From JAGNNV01 sp031412915 (lineage in GTDB: Bacteria; Acidobacteriota; Vicinamibacteria; Fen-336; JAGNNV01), in the NCBI GenBank assembly GCA_031412915.1, contig JANODX010000231.1:1-64000 (forward strand): DNA of 64,000 nt, in the 5' to 3' direction. Positions 17,519 to 26,611 of this stretch are shown here, piece after piece. Every line of letters begins with the position of its first letter. Positions within the stretch are counted from its first letter, which is position 1. The translations under genes were made by a program, and so were the position numbers. The notes under the pieces are model-generated. The model had not been told where the DNA came from and did not search any database. It worked only from the letters and a program-made list of their open reading frames with translations.

Positions 17519-17526
17519 GCCGCGCC

Positions 17527-20157
17527 CTAGAAGGCCGGGCCGAGCAGCACCGCGTTCGCGAAGAGGAGCATCGTGCCCTCGGTGTAGGCGCGGTAGTTCG
17601 GCTCTTCGGAGAAAGCGATGACGTGCCCCGCCCCCGAGGCCTGGTGAATCAGGAAGGCCTTCTGGGCGAGCGCGCTCTGCGCGTCATCCCACACGAGGCC
17701 GGACATCCGCAGCCTGTCCTTCTTCGCGTAGACCCCGACGTTGTCGCCCTTGTCGAGAGCGATGGGGGTGAAGATCCGACGGCTCTCGACCAGAACACCC
17801 ATCTCGAAGTCGGTGCCCGAAGACATCCAATGCTCAGGGTCGAGCATCATGCGGAGGTAGGAGCCAGGCGTGGCTTCGGGCGCTTCGCGCTCGGGCTGAA
17901 TGGCCTTCTCGTAGTCGAAGGGCTTCGCCGGATCGGGCTTCGCCTTGTCCTTGTCTTTGTCCTTGTCCGCGTCGGTCGCGGGCGCGTCCTTCTCGGGGGT
18001 GCCGTCGCGGTTCTCGGTTCGGGTGTCGATCAGACCGACCTTCTCCTTGGCCGCCCAGCGCGAAGCCTCCGCCAGGGTCACCACCGTGCCGCCCGCGCGC
18101 ACCCAGTCCTTGAGCCGCTTCACGCCTTCGTCGCCAAGGCTGGTGTAATCACCCGACGGCATCACGACTACGTCATAGTCGTTCAGGTTGGCCCGGCGGA
18201 AAGAACCCACCCGCACCGCGGTGGTGCGCACGCCGATGCGGCGTTCCAGGGCGAAACGCGCCCACCCCGCGGACAGGCTGGACGTCGGCGCATCCCACAT
18301 GAGCAGGACGCGCGGGCTCTTCATGTTCGCCACCTCGCCGCTGCCCAGCGAGATGCCGCCCACATCGACGAACGCGGTGTCGGTTCCCACCGGCGTCACC
18401 CCGTGCTTCGAGGCGATGGGGCCGAGCTTGCGGGCCAGGTCCTCGTTCTCCGATGTTCGGAAGATCGCGGTCCCGGTCGGGAACGTGGCGCCGTTGAGCT
18501 TGATGATATCGCCGGCCACGCGCACCCGAAGGCCGGCCTGCAGGGCCTCGGCCACGGCGGCCGCGGCATTGAATCCCCAGGGCAGGAGGTAAGCGACCTT
18601 GGCCTTGGGCAGGGTGGTCGCGGCCGCGGCCGAAACACTGGTGACGGTCTGCGCTTTCACCGCGAGAGGAACGGCCACGGGCACGCACTCCACATCGAAG
18701 GCGATGGGCAGGCTCCACGCGGTCACGTCGTAGATCTGATCGCCCTGACGCTTCTTACGCCGCTCGTCCTGCTTCTTCACGAAGGCGGCGTCCTGGTCGA
18801 CACTCACCTCGAGCAGGTTGCGGATCAGCCGACCCAAGGGCTGCGCGGCGGAGACGAGATAGGAGCCGGCCGGAATGTTCTGCATTGCGGCCCTGGTCGC
18901 TTCGGCGGTCTGCCGCACCTCGATGCCCTGACGCACGAGCAGGCGCGCGAGCCGCTCGGCGCGCGAGGGATCGACACCGGGGACGAGCGCGTATTCCTGC
19001 GTGCCCTTCTTCCCCTCTTCCACCGCGGACAGCCGATAGTTCGCGTAGTAGCGCAGGAGCTTCTCGCGGTTTTCGGCCGCAGTGCGCGCGGTCTCCATGG
19101 CCGCGGTGAAGTGATGAAGCACGCCATCCTTGAACGTGAGCAGCAGTCCGTCGTCGCGCTTCCAGAAGAGGGAGCGCGCGGAAGCCTGCTCGTAGGTCAT
19201 TCCGATGGCGCCGTTGAAGATCGGCCAGCTCTCGCCGTAGCCCGGATAGAAGGAGTCGTAGTTTTCGCGGATGAAGTACCCGAAGCCGCGTTCGTCGAAC
19301 CTCGCCGCGTTGTTCTTTCCAAACACGTCGAACCATTCGCGCTGCTCCCTGGGCACGAAGGGATTGATCGGGTCGGCGGGCGGCGCGAAGTAGTACGTGC
19401 CGTTGCCGCCCATCTCGTGGAGGTCGACCGCGACCTGCGGAAAGAACTCCTGATGAACCGCGATGCGGCCGATGGTCTCCGGCTGGGACATCGAGAACCA
19501 GTCGCGGTTCATGTCGAAGAGATAGTGGTTGGCCCGGCCGCCCGGCCAGGGCTCGTCGTGCTCGGCCGAGATCGGCTCGGGGTCCGGGACGGCGGCGCGA
19601 CCCTGGAGGTTCTGGAAGAGAAAACGAGCGCGGCCGTCGGGGTTCTGCATCGGATCGATGACGACCAGGGCGTTCCCGAGAATCGCATCCACGCCCGCGT
19701 CGTTCCTCGCGGCGAGGAGGTGATAAGCCTCGGCGAGCGACGCATCGGAGGAGGAGATCTCGTTCCCGTGAACTCCGTGGAGCAACCACACCGAGACCGG
19801 AAGCGTCCTGATCAGTTCTTCCCGCTCCGCGGCGGTGGTGGCACGCGGGTCCGCGAGCTTCTTGAGACCCGCCTTCACGGCGTCGAGCCCGGCCATGCGC
19901 GCAGGCGACCCGATGACGAAGATCCACAGGGGCCGCCCTTCCCAGGAACGCGCGTACTCGACCAGCCGGGTTCGCTCCGGCGCCGCCGCGGCCAGCGCTT
20001 TCAAATACGTCGCCAGGTCCTCGGGCGACGTGATCTCGTCGCCGTGGTCGTAGCCCAGGACCTGCTTGATCGTGGGGATCAACGGATCGTAGACGGTGCT
20101 GGGGTCGAGGACGCGCGGCGCGTTGAGGGCGAGCCCAAGGACAAGACTGGCAAGCAT
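17527..20157 (-). CDS. Large secreted M14 zinc carboxypeptidase-family protein
   Basis: An 876-residue exported protein with a short signal peptide (MLASLVLGLALNAPRVLD). The M14 domain fills the first 380 residues: HxxE zinc ligands in HGVHGNE (His130, Glu133), third ligand His247 in VDLHEMGGN, and substrate-binding NPDGR (172-176) and NRDW. The remaining 500 residues are unlike digestive carboxypeptidases: KVAYLLPWGFNAAAAVAEAL and DYDVVVMPSGDYTSLGDEG look like a class-I-amidotransferase-type alpha/beta fold. Many secreted homologues of this layout occur in Acidobacteriota and Bacteroidota. A TAGAAT lies about 50 bp before the ATG. Substrate unknown. Confidence 0.92.
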   Translation of the reverse strand: MLASLVLGLALNAPRVLDPSTVYDPLIPTIKQVLGYDHGDEITSPEDLATYLKALAAAAPERTRLVEYARSWEGRPLWIFVIGSPARMAGLDAVKAGLKKLADPRATTAAEREELIRTLPVSVWLLHGVHGNEISSSDASLAEAYHLLAARNDAGVDAILGNALVVIDPMQNPDGRARFLFQNLQGRAAVPDPEPISAEHDEPWPGGRANHYLFDMNRDWFSMSQPETIGRIAVHQEFFPQVAVDLHEMGGNGTYYFAPPADPINPFVPREQREWFDVFGKNNAARFDERGFGYFIRENYDSFYPGYGESWPIFNGAIGMTYEQASARSLFWKRDDGLLLTFKDGVLHHFTAAMETARTAAENREKLLRYYANYRLSAVEEGKKGTQEYALVPGVDPSRAERLARLLVRQGIEVRQTAEATRAAMQNIPAGSYLVSAAQPLGRLIRNLLEVSVDQDAAFVKKQDERRKKRQGDQIYDVTAWSLPIAFDVECVPVAVPLAVKAQTVTSVSAAAATTLPKAKVAYLLPWGFNAAAAVAEALQAGLRVRVAGDIIKLNGATFPTGTAIFRTSENEDLARKLGPIASKHGVTPVGTDTAFVDVGGISLGSGEVANMKSPRVLLMWDAPTSSLSAGWARFALERRIGVRTTAVRVGSFRRANLNDYDVVVMPSGDYTSLGDEGVKRLKDWVRAGGTVVTLAEASRWAAKEKVGLIDTRTENRDGTPEKDAPATDADKDKDKDKAKPDPAKPFDYEKAIQPEREAPEATPGSYLRMMLDPEHWMSSGTDFEMGVLVESRRIFTPIALDKGDNVGVYAKKDRLRMSGLVWDDAQSALAQKAFLIHQASGAGHVIAFSEEPNYRAYTEGTMLLFANAVLLGPAF

Positions 20158-20294
20158 CTTTCAGGTATCCCTTTTCGATGGAAACGGCGCTCTAAAGTCT
20201 GCAGATTCTATCGGCGTCTCCGCGATGAAGAGGACTCGGGGACACGCCTCACACCCCGCGTTCCCCGAAATCGTGCAGAATTGCCCCGACTCTC

Positions 20295-22388
20295 GTGAAC
20301 CCTTTGGACAACCTCCGGCACTTCCTGCGCACGCCCGCTCCGGAGGCGTCCTCCGACTCGCGCTTCCTCGCCCTCACCGAAGGGAGTGCGGCCATGGTTC
20401 TGATCGTGGAGGACGACACCATTCGCTACGCGAATCAGGCGGCCCGAAACGGCAGCGGCGAGAGATCTTCCGACCTCGTGGGTTCTCGTTTCTCCGACCT
20501 CGCTCACCCCGATGCCCAGGCGGCGCTGAGACAGCGGATGGCGGGGACCACGCCGTCCACGGTCCTTTCGCCCCAGCGGTTCGAGTTGAAACTCGCGGGC
20601 CCCCCGGGGCAGGAGCCCTGGGTCGATCTGACTCTGAACCCCATCGAGCACGAAGGTCGCCCGGCCCTGTTGGCCATGGGCTTCGACATCACCGACCGGA
20701 AGCTCGCCGAGCGCGCCATGCGGGAGTCCGAGCGCCGGCTTCGGGATCTGATCGAGAACGTGCAGCTCGTATCCGTCCTGCTCGACGCCCGCGGCGAGGT
20801 CACCTTCGCCAACGACTATGCCCTGGAACTTCTCGGCCTCCACGAAGAAGACGTCGTGGGTCACGACTGGTTCAACCTGGCCATCCCCTTCGACAAGCGG
20901 GACGCGATGCGCGAGACGTTCCTCGACCGGATGAGGACGGCGACGGCGCCGCACGAGGAGTATGAGATCCTCACCGCGCGGAGCGAGCCTCGGGTGGTGT
21001 CGTGGAACTCCACCGTCCTGCACGATCCAGCGGGTGCGGTCTGCGGCATGGCTTCGATCGGGGCGGACGTCACGGAACGCCGCCGGGCCGAGACGCGCCT
21101 GCTCCACAACGCGCTGCACGATTCCCTGACCAGCCTGCCCAACCGCGTTCTCTTCATGGACCGCCTGCGCACCGCCATGGCCCGGCTCAAGCGAAGACCG
21201 GCCCAGATCTTCAGCGTTCTCTTTCTGGACCTGGACCGCTTCAAGGTCATCAACGATTCCCTGGGTCACCTGGCGGGCGACCAGTTCCTGATCCAGGTCG
21301 GGCGGGTGCTGCAGTCGACCCTGCGCTCCGAAAACACGGTGGCCCGGCTGGGCGGTGACGAGTTCGCGATTCTCCTCGAAGACCTCGCCCGCAAAGAAGA
21401 CGCGACCCTGGTGGCGGGTCGGATCGCCACCGCCCTTCAAGCCCCCATCCGGATCAACAGCCAGGACCTCTTCGCCACCGTCTCGATCGGCATCGCCTAC
21501 AGCAGCGCCCACTACGAAAGCGCCGAGGACCTCCTGCGCGACGCCGACACCGCGATGTACCAGGCCAAGACCGCGGGCAAGGCGCGGTTCCAGGTCTTCG
21601 ACGAATCGATGCACCGAAGGGCGGTGGGCCTGCTCAAGCTCGAGCACTCCCTGAGACGGGCGATCGCACGCTCGGAGTTCGTGCTTCACTATCAGCCGAT
21701 CATCGCGCTCCTGGACGACCGAACCTCGGGCTTCGAGGCCCTGGTGCGTTGGAATCATCCCGAGCGCGGGATCGTGGGCCCCTACGAGTTCATCCCCCTG
21801 GCCGAGGAGACCGGACTCATCTTCGGACTGGGCCGCTGGACCCTGCTCGAGGCCTGCCGGTGGCTGACCACCGGGTCGGCGGCGCTCCCCGACCACCTGA
21901 CCGTGAACGTGAATCTCTCGGGGCGCCAGTTCTCGCAGGGCGACCTGATCGAGCAGGTGGAAACGGTCCTGTCCGAGACCGGCCTCTCCGCGGACCGGCT
22001 GAAACTGGAGATCACCGAGAGCGTGATCATGGAGAACCCGGAAATGGCGGTCGACCTGCTGAGAAAGCTCGAGGCCCTGGGCACCCACGTGTGCATCGAT
22101 GACTTCGGGACCGGCTACTCGTCGCTCAGCTACCTGCTGCGCTTCCCCGCGGACACCTTGAAGATCGACCGGTCCTTCGTGAACGCCCTCGGAAAGGGCG
22201 GCCGCGAAAGGGACATCGTGGGCGCCATCGTGTCCCTGGGCAAGAGCCTCGACATGGATGTGGTGGCGGAGGGCGTCGAGACCGAGGAACAGCGCGAAAT
22301 CCTGCGCAACCTCGGTTGCGGATACGGGCAGGGTTACCTCTTCTCGCGCCCCCTCGACGAAGAGGCGGCACGCGCTTTCGTGGTCTAG
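20295..22388 (+). CDS. PAS-PAS-GGDEF-EAL cyclic-di-GMP signalling protein
   Basis: A 697-residue cytoplasmic protein. Two PAS domains occupy about residues 25-140 and 150-265, then a GGDEF domain with intact GGDEF (353-357) and an EAL domain with EAL at 481-483. EAL catalytic motifs appear intact: ITESVIM, DDFGTGYSSLSYL, KIDRSFV, VAEGVETEEQ. It could therefore both make and hydrolyse cyclic di-GMP. Start is the GTG at 20295. It is divergent from the M14 peptidase and convergent, 11 bp apart, with the cupredoxin/kinase/outer-membrane operon, whose kinase it might parallel functionally (inference). Confidence 0.95.
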   Translation: MNPLDNLRHFLRTPAPEASSDSRFLALTEGSAAMVLIVEDDTIRYANQAARNGSGERSSDLVGSRFSDLAHPDAQAALRQRMAGTTPSTVLSPQRFELKLAGPPGQEPWVDLTLNPIEHEGRPALLAMGFDITDRKLAERAMRESERRLRDLIENVQLVSVLLDARGEVTFANDYALELLGLHEEDVVGHDWFNLAIPFDKRDAMRETFLDRMRTATAPHEEYEILTARSEPRVVSWNSTVLHDPAGAVCGMASIGADVTERRRAETRLLHNALHDSLTSLPNRVLFMDRLRTAMARLKRRPAQIFSVLFLDLDRFKVINDSLGHLAGDQFLIQVGRVLQSTLRSENTVARLGGDEFAILLEDLARKEDATLVAGRIATALQAPIRINSQDLFATVSIGIAYSSAHYESAEDLLRDADTAMYQAKTAGKARFQVFDESMHRRAVGLLKLEHSLRRAIARSEFVLHYQPIIALLDDRTSGFEALVRWNHPERGIVGPYEFIPLAEETGLIFGLGRWTLLEACRWLTTGSAALPDHLTVNVNLSGRQFSQGDLIEQVETVLSETGLSADRLKLEITESVIMENPEMAVDLLRKLEALGTHVCIDDFGTGYSSLSYLLRFPADTLKIDRSFVNALGKGGRERDIVGAIVSLGKSLDMDVVAEGVETEEQREILRNLGCGYGQGYLFSRPLDEEAARAFVV

Positions 22389-22399
22389 AAGCCCGTGGG

Positions 22400-23710
22400 T
22401 TAGAAACCGGTCCGCAGAGTCAACACGAACTCTTTCATGGGGAGATTGGGCAGGCTGGCGGTTCGGAAGACCTGATGGAACGTGTACTCGGCGGTCAGGT
22501 CCACGTTTCGGACCAGGCCGAAGCGGAGGCCGAAGTCGTACTTCTTCCAGGGCCAGACGACCGAGAGTCTCGGATAGTTGATCGGAGCGGTGAACCGGTT
22601 CTCGATCCATGAATAACGGAAAGTGGGCTGAATCCAGTTTCCGACCGGCGACTCGCCCACCAGGAAGAGGCCGGAGAGACGAATGATCCAGGCGACTTCG
22701 GCCTCCAGGCCGTAACGGCTGGCCCCCGCGAGATCCTGGTCCACCCACTGCCCGAAAAATCTCAAGCCCCCTGTTTTGGCCTGAAGGTTTACGCCCCACT
22801 CGCGCCTCTGGTCGCCCTCGCCAGGAAGGGGATGTTCCTCGTCGCGGAGCAGATTCAACTCGCCCGCCCAGGTCGACCCCTTGAATCGCGCGGTCTCGGC
22901 CAGACGACGCTCGAAGTACCAGTAGAGGATGTCGGCACCCGCTTTGTCGCCGCCGCCCCAATGGGCGCCCAGGCCAAAGCCCTTCTCGATGTGGCCGGTG
23001 AGGTTGACCTCCGAAACCTTGGCGTCGTAGAGGATGGGAAATCCGACGTCATAAGTCGCGTCGGGCTCCGCTGGTCCATCGGAGAGGTTGTCACCCGCGA
23101 GCACATTCGTGTCGCGGACGAACAGAGGGTTCCCCGACCCCACCATGGCCCGCGCATAGACGTGGTTGCCGAACGAAGCCCCGATCTCGAGCTGAGGCTG
23201 TTCGAACCTCCCGACCGCGGTCCCCCAAAGACCGTACGTTTCCAGCCGGCGCGTGGTCTGTTTGCTGAAACGCGGGGCCATTCCGAAGAGCAGGTAGGCA
23301 TCCGAACCCTTGGTTCCACTCAGCAGCTCCGGTTTGTCGCCAAACCGGACGAAGGCCTGGCGCACGAACACCTTGTCGTCCGTCGACGTGGGATTCCGGT
23401 TGTATTGGTCCAGGAAACGAACTTCGAACTTCGCGAAGACGCCCGGCGTGAGTTCGCCCTCGCCGGTCAAGGCCAGATGCTGAATCTCGATGGAACTTCC
23501 CGGGTCGGGCGTGCGCATGAGGCCGACCACCCGGAACGACTGCGACAGGATCGCCGACTCCTGCGCCTGGGACCAGCGGTAGCCGGCTTTGACTTCTCCT
23601 CCGAAACGGAAGCCCGGGGCCTCTTCCGTCACCGGGGGTGGCGACACCTCTTCCTGAGCCGCAACTCGCCCGGTCAGGAGGAGGGCGAGAAACGCCTGGG
23701 AAGTTCTCAT
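22400..23710 (-). CDS. Outer-membrane beta-barrel (porin-like) protein
   Basis: A 436-residue protein starting at the ATG at 23710 (MRTSQAFLALLLTGRVAAQEE, signal peptide); the frame runs further into the kinase gene, but the signal fixes the start. The body alternates hydrophobic and polar residues in many amphipathic strands (GGEVKAGYRWSQAQESAIL to FVLTLRTGF) and ends in phenylalanine, the signature for outer-membrane insertion. It resembles the uncharacterised barrels paired with cupredoxin-like proteins. It is the last gene of a three-gene operon 19 bp after the kinase, and carries its own TAGAAT box. Confidence 0.88.
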   Translation of the reverse strand: MRTSQAFLALLLTGRVAAQEEVSPPPVTEEAPGFRFGGEVKAGYRWSQAQESAILSQSFRVVGLMRTPDPGSSIEIQHLALTGEGELTPGVFAKFEVRFLDQYNRNPTSTDDKVFVRQAFVRFGDKPELLSGTKGSDAYLLFGMAPRFSKQTTRRLETYGLWGTAVGRFEQPQLEIGASFGNHVYARAMVGSGNPLFVRDTNVLAGDNLSDGPAEPDATYDVGFPILYDAKVSEVNLTGHIEKGFGLGAHWGGGDKAGADILYWYFERRLAETARFKGSTWAGELNLLRDEEHPLPGEGDQRREWGVNLQAKTGGLRFFGQWVDQDLAGASRYGLEAEVAWIIRLSGLFLVGESPVGNWIQPTFRYSWIENRFTAPINYPRLSVVWPWKKYDFGLRFGLVRNVDLTAEYTFHQVFRTASLPNLPMKEFVLTLRTGF

Positions 23711-23717
23711 CGAAAGA

Positions 23718-23723
23718 ATTCTA
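23718..23723 (-). promoter_or_regulatory. Candidate -10 box (TAGAAT) seven bases before the outer-membrane protein ATG
   Basis: TAGAAT, then TCTTTCG, then ATG, located in the 19-bp gap after the kinase stop. It would give an internal promoter and a leaderless transcript for the last gene of the operon. Confidence 0.5.
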
Positions 23724-23729
23724 GGGCCT

Positions 23730-25853
23730 CTAGACCCGGACCCGCATGAGCCAGCGATCAAGGTCCACCGCACTCGCCGGACGTTGCGCCCGATGCTTCG
23801 AGAGGCAGGCCAGGATGACCTCGGCCAGGACGGCGGGCATTTCCGGGCGGAGGGTGCGAGGATCCGCCGCCGCTTCGTTCAGGTGCGCCTGCAGTAAGTC
23901 CGTGACGTTCCGGCCCCGGAACGGGCACTGGCCGGTGAACAACTCGTACATCAGCACTCCCGCGGAATAGATGTCGCTGCGCTCGTCCACGTCGGCGCCC
24001 TTCACCTGCTCGGGGCTCATGTACAGCGGCGTGCCGATCACCGAGACGCCGGCTTGAGCCTGGTTGGACCGCGTCCGCGCCACCCCGAAGTCCATGAGCT
24101 TCGCCACCCCGCTCCCCATCACCATCACGTTCTGCGGCTTGAGATCGCCGTGGACTATCCCCGCCTTGTGCACCGCGGCGAGACCCCGGCACACCTGTTT
24201 GGCGATCTGCAGTGCGGGGGTGAGTTGAAGTCCGCCCCGGGCATCGATGACTTCGCGGAGGGTGGTGCCGGGGACGTACTCCATGGTCAGGAAGCGCGCT
24301 CCGCCGCTCTCTCCGAAGTCGAAAGCGCGAACCACGTTTGGATGCGTGATGGCTCGGGCGAGTTTGATCTCCTGACGCAACCGGTCCACCTGAGCGGTGT
24401 CGCCATCGGCTGTGCCCTTGAGGACCTTCAGCGCGATTTCCTCGTCCAGCTCGAGATCCCGGGCTCGAAACACCACACCCATCCCGCCCTTGCCCAGTTC
24501 CGAGAGAAGTTCATAACGGCCGGCGAACAGTTGACCCACCTGGTCGCGCTCGTCCGAGTTGCGGCCGCCCGGGGTGGCTCCCCGGAAAGTGATGTCACCC
24601 GGCCTTCTTTGCAGGTTCGCGACCAGAGCCTCGAGCTGGGTCTTTTCCTTGAGCTCGCCCACCATGGCCTCGAAGGCCCGGGCGAGCGCCCCTACTTCTC
24701 CGCCCGCGGCAGGTAGCGAGACGTCGAGATCGCCGCGTGCGATCTTGCGCGCCCCCTCCGCGAGTTTGTGAATCGGTCCGGCGAGGCTCTGGGCCATGAC
24801 GAAGGAGAGGGGCGCCGACAGAAGCAGGGCGACGGCTCCGACGATGAGCAGACTGCGCCTGATCTCCAGGAACGGCGCCATCTCGACATCCTTGGACCGG
24901 CCCACCACCAGCGCTCCGATGACTTCACTGCGCCCCGAGCGAATCGGCAGTGCGGTGGCCATGAACACTTCGCTTACCACTTTGAGCTCGACCGGCGACG
25001 ACTGAGCCTCCGTGTCGAAGACCTGCGCAACCGCCCGGCGCATGGCCTCGGGCATGGGTCCGCTGAATTTCGGAGTCGCGGACAGGATTTCCAGCTGAAA
25101 GGGCTCGCCTCGCGGAGCGACATTGCCGACAAACGCCACTTCGCCGGCGGTTAAAAGGGCGAGCTCTTTCGCCCGGTCCGCCGAGACCTCGTAGGCCGCG
25201 GCCAGGACGCCGTTCAGCCGCAACTCGGCGTCCCGCCCCTGAGTCACCGGCGCAGAGGCCACGAGCGAGAGGACTCGATCGCGGGACACCTCGAGAATGA
25301 AGGCCGAGCTGCCCGTCTTCGTTTCGCGAGGAACGTCGACCCAGCTGATCCCCGAGAAATCGCGGCCCGTCTCCTCCCCCGCCTCCCGATCGCTGCGCGC
25401 GAGAAGCGCGCCCGCGGCGTCGAAAAGGTAAACCGTGCGAGCGCCCAGGACCTTCGCAAAACCCTGGGCCGAATCGTGAAACGTCTCGGGATGTTCCCGG
25501 ACCTCGGCCATCAGAGCCTTGCTTCCCGCCTCTTCGGCGAGTGACCTCACCGCCCGTTCGCGCGCGCTCGCCTGGGTCGAGCGGTAGCCCTCGAAGATCG
25601 CCGGCACCGCGTTCAGATTGCTGCGGATCTTCTGATCTGCCACCTTCTGGGACTTCTGGGTCAGGAAACCGATCGCGGTTCCGATCGTGAACACCAGGAG
25701 AAGCACGGACCCCAGAAAGAGCCGAGTGCGCAGAGCGAGACCGCGAGGAACGTCATCGGCGATGGCGCGGAACACCGGCGCCGACCCGGGCGAGCCCCCG
25801 GAACGCGGCCCCCCTATGAGACTCGGCGGTTCCGAGTCAATACCGGTCGGCAT
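23730..25853 (-). CDS. Membrane Ser/Thr protein kinase with periplasmic sensor and HAMP; non-RD catalytic loop
   Basis: A 707-residue protein. A transmembrane helix (FLGSVLLLVFTIGTAIGF, near residue 45) and a second near 325-350 (LLIVGAVALLLSAPLSFVMA) flank a 270-residue extracytoplasmic sensor domain of Cache-like size. A HAMP linker follows, then a Hanks-type kinase from about residue 440: glycine loop LGKGGMGVVFRA, catalytic loop HGDLKPQNVMV, DFG and APE region GTPLYMSPEQ. The HRD arginine is replaced by glycine (HGD), a non-RD arrangement. Putting the sensor N-terminal to HAMP and kinase is histidine-kinase-like and unusual for bacterial Ser/Thr kinases. Its start overlaps the cupredoxin stop by 17 bp. 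Confidence 0.93.
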   Translation of the reverse strand: MPTGIDSEPPSLIGGPRSGGSPGSAPVFRAIADDVPRGLALRTRLFLGSVLLLVFTIGTAIGFLTQKSQKVADQKIRSNLNAVPAIFEGYRSTQASARERAVRSLAEEAGSKALMAEVREHPETFHDSAQGFAKVLGARTVYLFDAAGALLARSDREAGEETGRDFSGISWVDVPRETKTGSSAFILEVSRDRVLSLVASAPVTQGRDAELRLNGVLAAAYEVSADRAKELALLTAGEVAFVGNVAPRGEPFQLEILSATPKFSGPMPEAMRRAVAQVFDTEAQSSPVELKVVSEVFMATALPIRSGRSEVIGALVVGRSKDVEMAPFLEIRRSLLIVGAVALLLSAPLSFVMAQSLAGPIHKLAEGARKIARGDLDVSLPAAGGEVGALARAFEAMVGELKEKTQLEALVANLQRRPGDITFRGATPGGRNSDERDQVGQLFAGRYELLSELGKGGMGVVFRARDLELDEEIALKVLKGTADGDTAQVDRLRQEIKLARAITHPNVVRAFDFGESGGARFLTMEYVPGTTLREVIDARGGLQLTPALQIAKQVCRGLAAVHKAGIVHGDLKPQNVMVMGSGVAKLMDFGVARTRSNQAQAGVSVIGTPLYMSPEQVKGADVDERSDIYSAGVLMYELFTGQCPFRGRNVTDLLQAHLNEAAADPRTLRPEMPAVLAEVILACLSKHRAQRPASAVDLDRWLMRVRV

Positions 25854-26544
25854 CGTTCTTCGCTTTCGGGTAGGCCTTGCCGTGCTTGTTGGTGTGGGCC
25901 ACCCGCCGATATGTGGTCGCGTCCAGGGCCGGACTCCACTCGGTGGTCCGGCCCGCTTCCAGGACGAGGGGGACCACTTGTTCTCCCGCCACGTCGCTCC
26001 AGATATGAACCTCGTGGCGTCCGGCCGGAATCCCCTGGATGCGATACGAGCCGTCGCTGCTCACCAGCGAAAACGCGTTTCCGTCCATCACCACCACCGA
26101 CGCGGCCATGTCGGGATGGATGTTGCAGTAGACACGGACGACCCCCGGATTCTTGAGAACGATGTCCCGGGAAGCGCCCTTGCGATAGAGGCCCATGTCG
26201 AACGTGTTCCCCGGGCTGAGGCTGAAGGCGTTGTGATAGATCGAGTCCAGGTTTGGGAATGTCACCTTCGATCCCCTGGGCACGGCCAGAATCCGGGGCT
26301 CGAAACGCTTGTCCTTCGAGGTGACCGAGTAGGCCGGCGTGCTGGAGGCCGCGATATTGAGGCCGGGGATCCAGATCACGGAACCACCCGGATCGATCTC
26401 GACCTTGGGAGGGAGAATGAGGGTCACCCGACCGGCCAGGGTCGCCGCCCCTCCCTGAACGGCGGGAGCGAGCGACGACGCGAACATCGACATCCAGATG
26501 GCGAGGAGGATTCCGGGGACGTGTCCTCGCAAGGTCCGCCTCAT
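25837..26544 (-). CDS. Secreted cupredoxin-like protein (methylamine-utilisation-protein type)
   Basis: 235 residues from the ATG at 26544, which starts a signal peptide (HVPGILLAIWMSMFASSLAP). The body is a plastocyanin-like fold followed by a carboxypeptidase-regulatory-like beta segment (SSDGSYRIQGIPAGRHEVHIW). Copper ligands are visible: His104 in SIYHNAFSL and Cys140, His143, Met146 in VYCNIHPDMA, the type-1 copper set. Homologues are often labelled methylamine utilisation protein on weak grounds. It overlaps the kinase start by 17 bp, so translation is coupled. An upstream ATG at 26583 is in frame. Confidence 0.88.
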   Translation of the reverse strand: MRRTLRGHVPGILLAIWMSMFASSLAPAVQGGAATLAGRVTLILPPKVEIDPGGSVIWIPGLNIAASSTPAYSVTSKDKRFEPRILAVPRGSKVTFPNLDSIYHNAFSLSPGNTFDMGLYRKGASRDIVLKNPGVVRVYCNIHPDMAASVVVMDGNAFSLVSSDGSYRIQGIPAGRHEVHIWSDVAGEQVVPLVLEAGRTTEWSPALDATTYRRVAHTNKHGKAYPKAKNDADRY

Positions 26545-26611
26545 GCCCGGGAGGTTCCCTCTACGCTCGCCCAAAGCCGGCATGGTCCGATCCTAGCCGA
26601 CTGGCGAAAAT

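Noticed and set aside
17257..20298. 1013-residue plus frame antisense to the M14 peptidase
   Set aside because: It begins inside the R array and is antisense to a gene with full zinc-ligand motifs.
20208..22961. 917-residue reverse frame over the GGDEF-EAL gene
   Set aside because: It lies antisense to an intact, motif-complete gene and has the composition of a high-GC shadow frame.
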